Origin: Pseudomonadota bacterium
GTDB taxonomy: Bacteria; Pseudomonadota; Gammaproteobacteria; GCA-001735895
Direction of reading: 5' to 3'
Length of the DNA: 33,904 nucleotides
Assembly (NCBI GenBank): GCA_022563685.1
Contig: JADFMY010000022.1
Location: 1-33,904 of the forward strand
Shown here: piece by piece, positions 1 to 7,492 of the stretch
Position numbering within the stretch: the stretch's first letter is position 1
How the letters are laid out: the number at the start of each line of letters is the position of its first letter
Notes under the pieces: model-generated
Told to the model about the DNA's origin: nothing
Databases searched by the model: none
Seen by the model: the letters and a program-made list of their open reading frames with translations, nothing else
Program-made: the position numbers and the translations under genes

Positions 1-852
1 GGCGATAAATAGCCATACCCACACGGGGCCCAGCGCGAACTCCAGCAGCATGATCAAGGTGACTTCTGCGGCTGCCAGGTGCCTCGACGCAACGATAAAC
101 GCCCAGTTGACAAAGCCGGACAGGCAGCCGCCCCAAAACAGGCAGAGTAAGATATCGCGTAATGGAATAGCCATATCACCTGATTTGACCAGCAGGGTAA
201 GCACCATGACGATACAGGCCGATAACAACATCACCGGCATCATTTCGGTTTGTCGTTTATAGCGTACGATAACCGCGTAGAACGCAAAGCTAACCGCGGT
301 GATCAAGGCCATCGCATTACCAAACCCCGAACCGGCACTGACGCCCTGTACCACCATAATGCCGAGCCCGAAGGCGGCGCCTAACATGGTGAGCATCGTG
401 GTGCGGCGTAATTTCTCTCCGAGAAAAATGCGCGCTAACAGGGCCGCAAAGAACGGAATCGCACCGAGAATAAACAGGGCGTTGGCTATCGTGGTGTGGG
501 TCAATGCCTGGACAAAGGTAATTCCGGCTATCGAAACCATCGCACCAGCGAGTAAACCCATACGCCCGATGCCGGTGAGCGTCCCGAATAAACGGCCGCG
601 ATAGCGAGCGGCAACAAATACAGCCATCACGATGAACATGCCGAGCGAACGATAAAAGATCACTTGCCAGGCGTCGGCAAACTCGATGTTTCGTTGTACC
701 AGGCCGCCGAAGCTGATCGCGATCGAGCCTGCCATCATCAGCAGCATCGCGTAGCCATGGCGAGAATCTATCGAGTGCTGATGGGTGGTAGAAATAGCCA
801 TCGGCGCAGTGTGCCAGCGAGTTTGAGCGGAAGCAAACCCTAATCGTTGCAT
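1..852 (-). CDS. EamA/DMT-family permease, 3' end beyond window edge
   Basis: This reading frame is absent from the ORF track because it runs off the left edge. It reads from an ATG at 852 (alternative ATG at 801) with no stop down to base 1, giving 284 codons. The translation is strongly hydrophobic, with about nine membrane helices. The first helix begins with GYAMLLMMAGSIAISFGGL, and later segments include the pattern TIANALFILGAIPFFAAL and LLEFALGPVWVWLFIA, which are typical of the second EamA repeat of drug/metabolite transporters. The family exports or imports small metabolites across the inner membrane; the substrate cannot be read from sequence. The listed minus ORF 317..859 is a shadow in another frame. 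It is divergent from nothing obvious; the next gene upstream is the amidohydrolase on the same strand, 92 bp away. Confidence 0.85.
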   Translation of the reverse strand, partial: MQRLGFASAQTRWHTAPMAISTTHQHSIDSRHGYAMLLMMAGSIAISFGGLVQRNIEFADAWQVIFYRSLGMFIVMAVFVAARYRGRLFGTLTGIGRMGLLAGAMVSIAGITFVQALTHTTIANALFILGAIPFFAALLARIFLGEKLRRTTMLTMLGAAFGLGIMVVQGVSAGSGFGNAMALITAVSFAFYAVIVRYKRQTEMMPVMLLSACIVMVLTLLVKSGDMAIPLRDILLCLFWGGCLSGFVNWAFIVASRHLAAAEVTLIMLLEFALGPVWVWLFIA

Positions 853-944
853 CGATCACCTCTCTCGGGAAAATCAGTATCCGAACACTACTCTGCCGAT
901 TTGATCCTGTGATTGTAACTGATGATTAAGGTTGCTAGCCCGTG

Positions 945-2180
945 TTAATCTCGGGTGAGATCCAGTAGTGTATGAAGTAGCACATGGGCCCCCGCCATGA
1001 CATCTTCAGGGGTTGTTGCCTCTGCCGGGTTATGCGACACACCCTTGATCGAGGGCGTGAATATCATCGCCGTAGGACAGATGCGGGACATCATTTGAGC
1101 ATCGTGGCCCGCACCAGAGGTCATGCGCCGGCAGGAATGACCCAGCGCCCGGGCATTTTCCTCGATACACCGGGCGATGCCATGGTCGAATTGCACCGGG
1201 TCGAATCTGGCAAGGCTTTTAGTTTGCACTACCACGCCCTCGGCCTGGGCCAGTTCTGAAAGAAAGACTTGCAGTCGCCGTTCGGCTTCGACCAGACGGG
1301 CATTATCGGGGTTTCGGAGATCAACGGTTACCCGGGCGCGACCCGGTACCACATTAATAATATTTGGCTCTAGCTCGATCACGCCAATGGTTGCAACCTG
1401 GGCTTCGCCAATATCTTTCGCCAGGTCGTGGATAAAGGATGCAAGCGCCCCGGCGCAGTAACCTGCATCGTGTCGCAAGTGCATCGGTGTCGTGCCAGCG
1501 TGATTAGCCTGGCCCGAGAAGATGACTTCGGTCCAGGAGATACCCTGAAGATTTTCCACGGCGCCCAGGGTGACTCCTTCCTGCTCCAATATTGGTCCCT
1601 GTTCGATATGTAGCTCAACAAAGGCCGAAGGTATTATTTCTCCACAGGCCATGTCGCCGGCATAACCGATCCGCTGCAACTCATCCCCCAGCACGACTCC
1701 CTGGTCATCTGCGGTATTGAGTGCTTTTTCCAGATCGTACCCTCCAGCATAGACCAGCGACCCCATCATATCGGGCTGGAAACGTGCGCCTTCCTCGTTG
1801 GTGAAGACAGCCACTACTAATGGTCGCCGGGTTTCAATCGCTGCTTCATTCAGGGTTTCGATCACTTCCAGGCCTGCGAGCACGCCCAGGTTCCCGTCGA
1901 GATTTCCACCGTTAAACACCGTATCAATATGCGAGCCCGTCATCACGGGAGCCAGGCTTTCCTGTCCGGCACGCAACCCAAAAATATTGCCAATGCGGTC
2001 GATCCGGACGCTGAGACCCAGTTCTTTCATCCAGCGCGTGACCAGATCACGGCCGTCTTTATCGGCGTCACTCAATGCCAGGCGCCGGACACCACCTTCG
2101 GGTGTCGCACCTACTGCACCGAGGGTGTCGAGCCTGGTAAATAGTCTTTCGGATGAAAGCCGTAAATCCAGCTTATTCAT
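945..2180 (-). CDS. M20-family Zn amidohydrolase (allantoate / N-carbamoyl-amino-acid hydrolase type)
   Basis: This is a 411-residue dinuclear metallo-amidohydrolase of the M20/M28 peptidase fold, subfamily of allantoate amidohydrolase, beta-ureidopropionase and L-N-carbamoylase. Metal and catalytic motifs are in the expected order: GSHIDT (H84), DGNLG (D95), TNEEG (E129/E130), ELHIEQGP (H191) and VSHNPAE (H383). The dimerisation-domain motif NHAGTTPM at 227-234 and SGAGHDAQ near 355-362 match the carbamoylase/ureidopropionase group. It would release CO2 and ammonia from ureido compounds in the cytosol (family knowledge). Exact substrate is not decidable from sequence; no hydantoinase, allantoinase or pyrimidine-degradation gene lies next to it. 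A GGAACCTCTGATC repeat half-site sits about 20 bp upstream of the ATG. Confidence 0.9.
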   Translation of the reverse strand: MNKLDLRLSSERLFTRLDTLGAVGATPEGGVRRLALSDADKDGRDLVTRWMKELGLSVRIDRIGNIFGLRAGQESLAPVMTGSHIDTVFNGGNLDGNLGVLAGLEVIETLNEAAIETRRPLVVAVFTNEEGARFQPDMMGSLVYAGGYDLEKALNTADDQGVVLGDELQRIGYAGDMACGEIIPSAFVELHIEQGPILEQEGVTLGAVENLQGISWTEVIFSGQANHAGTTPMHLRHDAGYCAGALASFIHDLAKDIGEAQVATIGVIELEPNIINVVPGRARVTVDLRNPDNARLVEAERRLQVFLSELAQAEGVVVQTKSLARFDPVQFDHGIARCIEENARALGHSCRRMTSGAGHDAQMMSRICPTAMIFTPSIKGVSHNPAEATTPEDVMAGAHVLLHTLLDLTRD

Positions 2181-2190
2181 AGCGTAAAAT

Positions 2191-2209
2191 GATTTTGATC
2201 AGAGGTTCC
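2191..2209 (-). repeat. GGAACCTCTGATC half-site upstream of amidohydrolase
   Basis: Reads GGAACCTCTGATCAAAATC on the minus strand, ending about 10 bp from the start codon at 2180. The same core recurs at 15794-15806 and 19688-19710. The first 11 bases equal the ends of the 151-bp repeat and the IS5-type element described below. It could be a leftover terminal repeat of the same element family. Confidence 0.5.
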
Positions 2210-2286
2210 CTGGTTATCCCTGTCTAAATCGTCCGGGGGACATGTAAAATTTATGGTTAGGCACCTATTCTTCTAGGGATAGTTCA

Positions 2287-2858
2287 GGAACCTCTGAAAA
2301 ACACCGAAATTTATTAATGCAGATAGTTTTCGAGTGGCTCTTAAGAAATTTCAGTCTGTTATCGAATTGTTTTTTCTTCCTATCGTTGTTTTTCATCGGT
2401 ATTTCCATATTTTGGGCGTACTAATCCTGTAAAGCCTGTAACTCTCTTCTGTACAAGTACAGATTAGCCAGGGCAAATAACGTAAATACCTGTGTCGCAT
2501 TTTTCTCGATTCCCCGGTAGCGGGTTTTTGTGTAGCCCCAGAGATCTTTTACGATCCGAAATGCATGCTCACCCTTCGCTCGGGTGCGATTGCTTTTCCG
2601 GTTGAATAAATTCTCAGCATCGATTCAAGTGCGACCGGTGGCCTGCCTGTATGACCTTTCGGATAAGTTCGTTTGATCGGCTTGACTAATAGATTCCAGG
2701 GAATAATCGAATCCATTTCCTGTAGAAACCTTTCCCCTCGTGTTACTTTCTTCTTATGATTATATTCAAGGTCTGAAAAACTGGATTGCTTCATGAAAAT
2801 ACCCGATAAATTTGGTTCACTCATTTTATCTCGTTAACATGACTTTTGCAGAGGTTTC
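2287..2858 (-). mobile_element. Internally deleted IS5-family insertion sequence
   Basis: The ends are imperfect inverted repeats: GGAACCTCTGAAAAAC at 2287 and GAAACCTCTGCAAAAG read inward from 2858 (13 of 16 matching). TTCA and TTAA flank it, close to but not an exact 4-bp target duplication of the YTAR type used by many IS5 elements. At about 570 bp it is well short of the 0.9-1.3 kb normal for the family, which agrees with the internal deletion seen in its transposase. Confidence 0.7.
2421..2794 (-). pseudogene. IS5-family transposase remnant (N- and C-terminal pieces joined)
   Basis: Starting at the ATG at 2794 (the track uses 2824), the N-terminal third of an IS5-type transposase is readable: MKQSSFSDLEYNHKKK through TGRPPVALESMLRIY. 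The frame then breaks near 2620-2630. In a different frame the C-terminal end continues, with NRTRAKGEHAFRIVKDLWG and KNATQVFTLFALANLYLYRR, finishing at a TAG at 2421-2423. The whole middle of the protein, including the first catalytic aspartates of the DDE core, is missing, so it cannot transpose by itself. The C-terminal Y-x2-R and E-bearing segment is what identifies the family. Confidence 0.85.
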
Positions 2859-2860
2859 TT

Positions 2861-2878
2861 AATTGTGTTCTGACCCTG
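2861..2878. repeat. AATTGTGTTCTGACCC copy left of the toxin-antitoxin pair
   Basis: The 16-base string AATTGTGTTCTGACCC occurs here and again twice at 3561 and 3596 in the same orientation, on the other side of the toxin-antitoxin genes. It abuts the right end of the IS remnant. Confidence 0.7.
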
Positions 2879-2893
2879 TTTGTCTTGCTAAAT

Positions 2894-3157
2894 TTAGTAA
2901 ATGTTATTGCGATGACCAACACGTAATATCAGTACCAGCAGCGAGTCGTTTTCAATTTTGCATATAACTCGATAGCCCTGGATTCGATAACGCCACAAAC
3001 CGGTTTTATCGCCAACCAGCGCTTTACCAAAACGCCTGGGGTTTTCATTGCCAACAAAGCGGCTGCGGAAGTAGCGGAGGATTTTCTTTTGGATTGGTAT
3101 GTCGAGTTTGCGGAGTTCTTTTACAGCAGCGTTATGCCACTCAACGTTCCAGGTCAA
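2894..3157 (-). CDS. RelE/ParE-superfamily toxin
   Basis: An 87-residue basic protein of the RelE fold. The pattern AVKELRKLDIPIQKKI, then GLWRYRIQGYRVICKIEN and VGHRNNIY at the end matches RelE-type mRNA interferases, including the conserved arginines and terminal HRxxxY. Its only sensible start is the TTG at 3157, preceded by GGAGG at about 7 bases; it overlaps the antitoxin end by 17 bp, as is usual for such pairs. As a family property it would cleave ribosome-bound mRNA when the antitoxin is degraded; a ParE-like gyrase target cannot be excluded from sequence alone. Confidence 0.85.
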   Translation of the reverse strand: MTWNVEWHNAAVKELRKLDIPIQKKILRYFRSRFVGNENPRRFGKALVGDKTGLWRYRIQGYRVICKIENDSLLVLILRVGHRNNIY

Positions 3158-3353
3158 GCTCAGCCTCCAGCTCGTCTAGTGTCCAGCGCTTGCCGGAACT
3201 CTCCAGACGTTCGATTGCCAGGTACTTATCTTCCATCTCGCCAAGATGCTCCAGAATCGCTTCTTTAGCATAAAAAGTTTTGGTTCGACCGGTTTTGTCA
3301 GCCAGCGCTTTCAGGCGTTTCTCGATATCTTCGGGTAATCTAATCGCTAACAT
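3141..3353 (-). CDS. RHH-type antitoxin (RelB/CopG-like)
   Basis: A 70-residue antitoxin starting at the ATG at 3353; the track's TTG at 3359 is less likely, since GGAG lies 9 to 12 bases before the ATG. The N-terminal MLAIRLPEDIEKRLKALA is a ribbon-helix-helix DNA-binding motif. The acidic C-terminal tail (LDELEAELDLER) is the usual toxin-neutralising region. It comes first in the operon and overlaps the toxin start. It would autorepress through the palindrome just upstream (see 3368-3389). Confidence 0.88.
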   Translation of the reverse strand: MLAIRLPEDIEKRLKALADKTGRTKTFYAKEAILEHLGEMEDKYLAIERLESSGKRWTLDELEAELDLER

Positions 3354-3367
3354 GACCAATCTCCACG

Positions 3368-3389
3368 CTATACATGTATAACAGTATAG
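3368..3389 (-). promoter_or_regulatory. Probable operator/promoter of the toxin-antitoxin operon
   Basis: A perfect 12-bp palindrome TATACATGTATA (3369-3380) lies 15 bp upstream of the antitoxin ATG. It sits inside a wider inverted repeat CTATAC...GTATAG (3368-3373 and 3384-3389). On the minus strand TATACT/TATACA are good -10 candidates, so a ribbon-helix-helix antitoxin bound here would block the promoter. The role is inference from position. Confidence 0.55.
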
Positions 3390-3721
3390 AATAGCACTGG
3401 TCGTTCCTGCTTTCTACTCTATCCATATAACTATAACTACTTGACCGCTCGCTCATATAACGTCAGTAAATGTTGATCCATCTGCTCGCCGATCACATCT
3501 GAAACCGGGGTCCACATCTGAAACCGGGGTCAGATCACAATATTCTCTAATATTAGAACTAATTGTGTTCTGACCCCAAATTGGATATTAGAACTAATTG
3601 TGTTCTGACCCCAAATTGGTGTTCTGACCCCAAATTGATAATTGGCCGAATGAATTCGGCCCTACGGTAATATCTATTCACTGGTTGGCTGGGTGAATCC
3701 GGCCCTACGGGTCCGGCCAAT
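3390..3721. repeat. Gene-free repeat cluster between toxin-antitoxin and phosphatase
   Basis: No gene is seen. The region holds a 19-bp exact tandem (CACATCTGAAACCGGGGTC at 3494-3512 and 3513-3531). It also holds a 35-bp exact tandem beginning TATTAGAACTAATTGTG (3551-3585 and 3586-3620) followed by a third partial copy to 3637. Two copies of a palindromic CGGCCCTACGG repeat follow (3641-3667, 3685-3711). There are no spacers of constant length and no cas genes, so it is not a CRISPR array. Slippage or insertion-derived repeat growth is the likely origin. Confidence 0.75.
3641..3667. repeat. REP-like palindrome, copy A
   Basis: ATTGGCCGAATGAATTCGGCCC followed by TACGG. The inverted arms GGCCGAA/TTCGGCC form a stem. 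The reverse complement matches the element at 13849-13876 (GTAGGGYCGAATTCATTCG), and a degenerate version is at 3685-3711. It is a dispersed extragenic palindrome in this genome. Confidence 0.65.
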
Positions 3722-4465
3722 CTAGCAGGTAATCAACTCCGCCGGTAAATGATCGATACGGTTCAGGTATATGATGTTATGCGAACCGCGAATAAAATCG
3801 ATGCGTGACAGGGAGGTGTTGTGAAATGTCCAGTTAGCCGCCCAGTCGTTGGCGTAATTATGTTCATGGCGGGGAACCCGCATGAGTTCATTGATAAACT
3901 GATCCATGAAGTCACCGTGAACCACCATTGCTATACAGTCATCGGTGCGCGCATGCCTTATTCTGATATCTTCAATGACTGATCGAACGCGACTTTGAAA
4001 ATCGCCGTTGGTTTCGGCAGGTCGATCCCACCAACCGTCTTCAGTCAGACCCATCGGTAAATTGACACCGGGAAAGCGATTGGCAAAGTAGCTCAATCCG
4101 GGGCCGGGTAAGCCAAGCCTGTTACCTTCTTCATTGAATTCATAAATTCCGTATTTTTCGAAGATATCAGGCAATGCCTGTAACTCGAGATTGCAGGCGT
4201 TGGCAATATATCTCGCAGTCAGAATCGATCGTGTCATCAAGCTACAGTAAACATGAGTCAGGCCAAAGTGGGTGGTTTCTACCGGGTTATACGGATGCTG
4301 ACGCGGTTCTCCCTGGGGATGGGCCAGGTGTTGAGCCAGGTGTTCGGCTTGCTGATGGCCCGTTGCGGTGATTTCCGGATCGGAGCTACGGCCATCGGTA
4401 TTATCGGCTCCCTGCCATAGCACATTATTTTCGGATTGAGCGTGTCGGACCAGATAGAGTTTCAT
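3722..4465 (-). CDS. Histidine phosphatase family protein (phosphoglycerate mutase-like)
   Basis: The real start is the ATG at 4465 (MKLYLVRHAQSENN), giving 247 residues; the 61 extra residues in the track have no family similarity. The RHA phosphohistidine motif is at residues 7-9, the second arginine region is VYCSLMTRSILTARYI, and the second catalytic histidine is in VVHGDFMDQF. These make a branch-2/branch-1 type histidine phosphatase acting on an unknown phosphate ester in the cytosol. The insert between the motifs (EKYGIYEFNEEGNRLGL) resembles uncharacterised bacterial members rather than a glycolytic mutase. An 88-bp gap separates it from the broken metal transporter on the same strand. 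Confidence 0.85.
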   Translation of the reverse strand: MKLYLVRHAQSENNVLWQGADNTDGRSSDPEITATGHQQAEHLAQHLAHPQGEPRQHPYNPVETTHFGLTHVYCSLMTRSILTARYIANACNLELQALPDIFEKYGIYEFNEEGNRLGLPGPGLSYFANRFPGVNLPMGLTEDGWWDRPAETNGDFQSRVRSVIEDIRIRHARTDDCIAMVVHGDFMDQFINELMRVPRHEHNYANDWAANWTFHNTSLSRIDFIRGSHNIIYLNRIDHLPAELITC

Positions 4466-4553
4466 GGAGATCGGTTCATCTACTTTTAATTGTAAATCAG
4501 AAAACGCAGGTAACCTGCGAGCAGGGGAGAATAAGCTTAATGCTATAGAATGA

Positions 4554-5474
4554 TCAACCAGTAACCTGATTGATACGCTTTTCGGCTTCAATAAAAATTC
4601 GTTTGACCGGGGGGGTTCTGCTGCTTGATGGCCGATCGATTTCGGCAACCGTAGTTTCTATTTCCTCGGCATTTTTGCTGTCGTCAAAATCGACGCTGAT
4701 GTTAGCCAGTATGAAATCTGGGCCCATATGCAAGGTCAGTACTTCGTTGACATGTTCGATGTTGCCATTACTGTTTAAAATATCGCGTATATCCTGAATC
4801 GTCGCTCGATTCGCGCTTTCACCAATTAGCAGGCCCTTGGTTTCATAGGCCAGCCAGATAGACGTACCGATCAGAATCAGACCGATTACGATAGACGCAA
4901 TTGAATCGAATATCAGAATGCCGGTATATTGACTCAGCGCAACGCCCGCAAATGCCACCACCAGTCCCAGCATTGCAGCAGAGTCTTCGAACAGCACGAC
5001 AAAAATCGTTGGGTCTTTGGCACGTTGGACGGCTTCTATATAGCCCCATTTACCCCGCGCTTTATTGAATTCCCTGAATGCGAACAGCCAGGCGAAACCT
5101 TCAAACACGAGCGCAAATCCTAATACCACATAGTTGACGAGTGGATTATTGATTGCCTCCGGGTGCGGGAGACTGGAGACGCCTTCGTAAATGGAAAGGC
5201 CCCCGCCCAGGGCGAATATTAAAATCGCGACGATGAAACTCCAGAAATAAATCTCCTTGCCATAACCAAATGGAAAATCGGCATCGGCCGGTTTAGAGGC
5301 ACGCTTAATACCATACAACAATAAGAACTAATTACCGGTATCGACCAGCGAGTGAATGCCCTCCGACAACATCGCTGAACTACCGGTGTATGCAGCCGCG
5401 CCGAACTTGGTGATCGAAATGAGTGTATTGCCCGCGAGTGCCGCGAGGATGACCTTTTTTGAACCCGATGCCAT
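4554..5474 (-). pseudogene. CDF-family cation efflux transporter interrupted by in-frame TAG
   Basis: Reading from the ATG at 5474, a complete CDF (cation diffusion facilitator, ZnT9-like) protein of about 306 codons is present. A single TAG at 5328-5330 interrupts it. The conserved motif [17 protein letters not shown] is read as GN, then TAG, then FLLLYGIKRA in the same frame, so the expected glutamine codon CAG has become TAG. The downstream part keeps FEDSAAMLGLVVA (second metal-site helix), more membrane helices and a C-terminal cytoplasmic domain with GPDFILANISVDFDD. Either the gene is recently inactivated, or the base is a sequencing error, or there is amber readthrough. The family exports Zn, Fe or Mn from the cytosol. 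Confidence 0.85.
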
Positions 5475-5600
5475 AGTAGATTTGCCTGGAGGTTTGTGTT
5501 GGCAGGTTTGGTAAAACTGCACGGTAGCCAATATAATGCTGCCTGTGAACATACCCTTGATGACCAGGCCTGACAATAGAATTTATACTGATTCATGCTA

Positions 5601-5693
5601 ATGCCCACAATTTCCTCGAAGTTCCTGATTGGAATCATGCTTGAAGATCGTGACGAACTGGCGTCGGCGCTCTACCGATTTCAACAGGAATGA
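5601..5693 (+). CDS. Possible 30-residue leader ORF overlapping the NUDIX start
   Basis: An ATG at 5601 opens a 30-codon frame (MPTISSKFLIGIMLEDRDEL...) that ends TGA at 5691-5693, overlapping the NUDIX ATG by ATGA. This geometry suggests translational coupling, or it may be the tail of a lost gene. No family is recognised; a shorter version could begin at the internal ATG. Confidence 0.3.
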   Translation: MPTISSKFLIGIMLEDRDELASALYRFQQE

Positions 5694-6199
5694 CAGACGA
5701 TAGCCGGGAACTGCTTGACGTGGTCGATGAAGACGATCGCGTAATTGGCGCCAAAACGAGAGGTGAAATTCACGCCCAGGGGCTGATGCACCGTGCTACG
5801 CATATTCTGGTATTTAATAACCAGGGGGAGTTATTTCTTCAAAAACGTTCGATGAGCAAGGATGAAAACCCGGGTCTATGGGATACCTCGGCGGCCGGTC
5901 ATGTCGATAGCGGAGAGGATTACCTCGCCTGCGCGCTGCGGGAGCTCGACGAGGAACTGGGTATATCGGGCGATGTTTCTCTCAGGCTTTTGTTTCGGTT
6001 GCCCGTATCGTCGCTGACAGGGATGGAGCACAGCACTGTTTATGCCTGCCAGTACGATGGGCCACTCAAATTGCAGGCTGCAGAAATTGACGAAGGGATA
6101 TGGATCAGTCCCGAGGCGATGAGCCAACGGGTCAAAGATTCAGATCCGAGCTTGACCGATGGCGCGAAATTGATCTGGAAATGGTATTGTAGACAGTAA
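5690..6199 (+). CDS. NUDIX hydrolase
   Basis: A 169-residue protein with a textbook Nudix box at residues 70-92: G70, E76, R84-E85, E88-E89, G91. The pattern is GX5EX7REUXEEXGU. The N-terminal LLDVVDEDDRVIGAKTRGEIHAQGLMHRA and following LFLQKRS pattern resemble the Idi/YfcD-like subgroup. The length suits a single-domain enzyme hydrolysing a nucleoside-diphosphate-linked compound; the substrate is unknown. Translation is probably coupled to the tiny upstream frame, since the only Shine-Dalgarno-like AGGA abuts the ATG. It converges on the FAD oxidoreductase gene with 32 bp between stops. Confidence 0.9.
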   Translation: MTDDSRELLDVVDEDDRVIGAKTRGEIHAQGLMHRATHILVFNNQGELFLQKRSMSKDENPGLWDTSAAGHVDSGEDYLACALRELDEELGISGDVSLRLLFRLPVSSLTGMEHSTVYACQYDGPLKLQAAEIDEGIWISPEAMSQRVKDSDPSLTDGAKLIWKWYCRQ

Positions 6200-6231
6200 C
6201 GGCCTTGTTCGTCGGATGAAATTGCATAGTC

Positions 6232-7491
6232 CTACATTATCTGAATATAAATCTTTTTATTATCTGGCTTTGAGTTGAGTTGCGAAATCCAGTCATTATC
6301 CAGGTAAAACCATCGATTAGGAATGAGCTTTCGGAAAGTTTGAACATGTAATAGTTTTCCACCCTGTACAACTCCAATCGCCGTTTTCTGCAGAAATTCA
6401 CCGGTACGGAAAGTGAAGTGATCTAAGGGTAGCGTAGTGTTATTTTCTGGAACAATGATGTTCGGAGAAATCCAGAGTAGTGGGGAGTTTACTACCAGGG
6501 GTATGCGGTTGTTTAACGGCCAGCAGGTTGTGGATAAATATCGTACTATGCTATGTGCGACATGCCGTCCTTCCAGTGCGGCGGTGTCGGCTTTTTCTAC
6601 GCCGTGGAGGAGGTTACCAGCGGCGAAGATACCTTGTTTCGATGTTCTCAGGCTTTGGTCGATATCGGGGCCGTTGGTGTATTTATTCAGTGTGATATTG
6701 CCTTTTCTGGCCAGGTCATGATCGGGAATCCAGTCACCGGTGAAAATAAGGGTGTCGCATTCCAGTTGTTTTTTTTCTCCGGTTTGGGTAGAAGTGATTT
6801 CTATGGCCTCTACTCGATTTCTTCCGTGAATATCGGTGACTTTATAATTGGTTAACAAAGGCGTGCGGTAGCAGAGCCTGGCGCCCCAGTAGAACGGCAG
6901 ATAGGTTTGGTGTTGACTGTATTCGGTGATCATTGCCGCTACCTGGGCGCCATTTCGGTGCAGGGTGCGTACCGCTGAATAGCTGACGTGTTCGGCGCCG
7001 ATAACGATGGCTTTCTTGCCCAATTTTAATTTTTTCAGGTAAATCAATTGCTGTAATAAGCCGGTGTTGTATATGCCCAACGGACGACTACCGGGAATGA
7101 GTTTGGCGGCGCGGGGACGTTCGCGACAGCCGGTGGCCAGTAGTATGGCGTTGGCGGTGATGTTTTTTAACCCTGTTGGACTGGTGATTTGTAGTGAGAG
7201 ATCGTCGGTCCAGTGTTGGGCGGTGGCTTCGGTGATGATTTCTACTCCCGCTTGTTCTGCGCGGTGCACGTTTTCATCTGCATAGGACGGGCCACTGAGA
7301 ATTCGTCGCAGGTCAAGCCAACCAAAGCCGGTGTGATAACAATGTCGGGGTATACCGCCGGCTTGTGATTCTCTATCGATGAGCAGCACTTTTTCTACGC
7401 CCAGTTTGCGTAGTTGGGTGGCGGCGGCGAGACCAGCGGGGCCGGCGCCGATGATTAATACGTCTGTATTGATTTGTTCTGGTTGCATCAT
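6232..7491 (-). CDS. FAD/NAD(P)-dependent oxidoreductase, partner of GlpA-like dehydrogenase
   Basis: The start is taken as the ATG at 7491 (or 7488), directly after the TAA of the upstream gene; the 21 residues added in the track lie inside that gene. About 419 residues. The N-terminal VLIIGAGPAGLAAATQL binds FAD. A central KKAIVIGAEHVSYSAVRTL is the NAD(P) Rossmann region. A late GIFAAGNLLHGVEKAD is the second FAD contact. This is the pyridine-nucleotide disulfide oxidoreductase type that is commonly encoded immediately after a GlpA-like protein, often with a small DUF1667 protein. Here the small gene is absent. It probably passes electrons between the GlpA-like subunit and NAD(P) or a quinone (inference). 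Confidence 0.85.
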   Translation of the reverse strand: MMQPEQINTDVLIIGAGPAGLAAATQLRKLGVEKVLLIDRESQAGGIPRHCYHTGFGWLDLRRILSGPSYADENVHRAEQAGVEIITEATAQHWTDDLSLQITSPTGLKNITANAILLATGCRERPRAAKLIPGSRPLGIYNTGLLQQLIYLKKLKLGKKAIVIGAEHVSYSAVRTLHRNGAQVAAMITEYSQHQTYLPFYWGARLCYRTPLLTNYKVTDIHGRNRVEAIEITSTQTGEKKQLECDTLIFTGDWIPDHDLARKGNITLNKYTNGPDIDQSLRTSKQGIFAAGNLLHGVEKADTAALEGRHVAHSIVRYLSTTCWPLNNRIPLVVNSPLLWISPNIIVPENNTTLPLDHFTFRTGEFLQKTAIGVVQGGKLLHVQTFRKLIPNRWFYLDNDWISQLNSKPDNKKIYIQIM

Positions 7492-7492
7492 G

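Noticed and set aside
317-859. Minus ORF of 180 residues given in the track at the left edge
   Set aside because: Rich in Arg/His/Cys and without domains; the real gene is the EamA permease in another frame on the same strand.
3494-3637. CRISPR-like appearance of short repeats
   Set aside because: Repeats are direct tandems without unique equal-length spacers and there are no cas genes.
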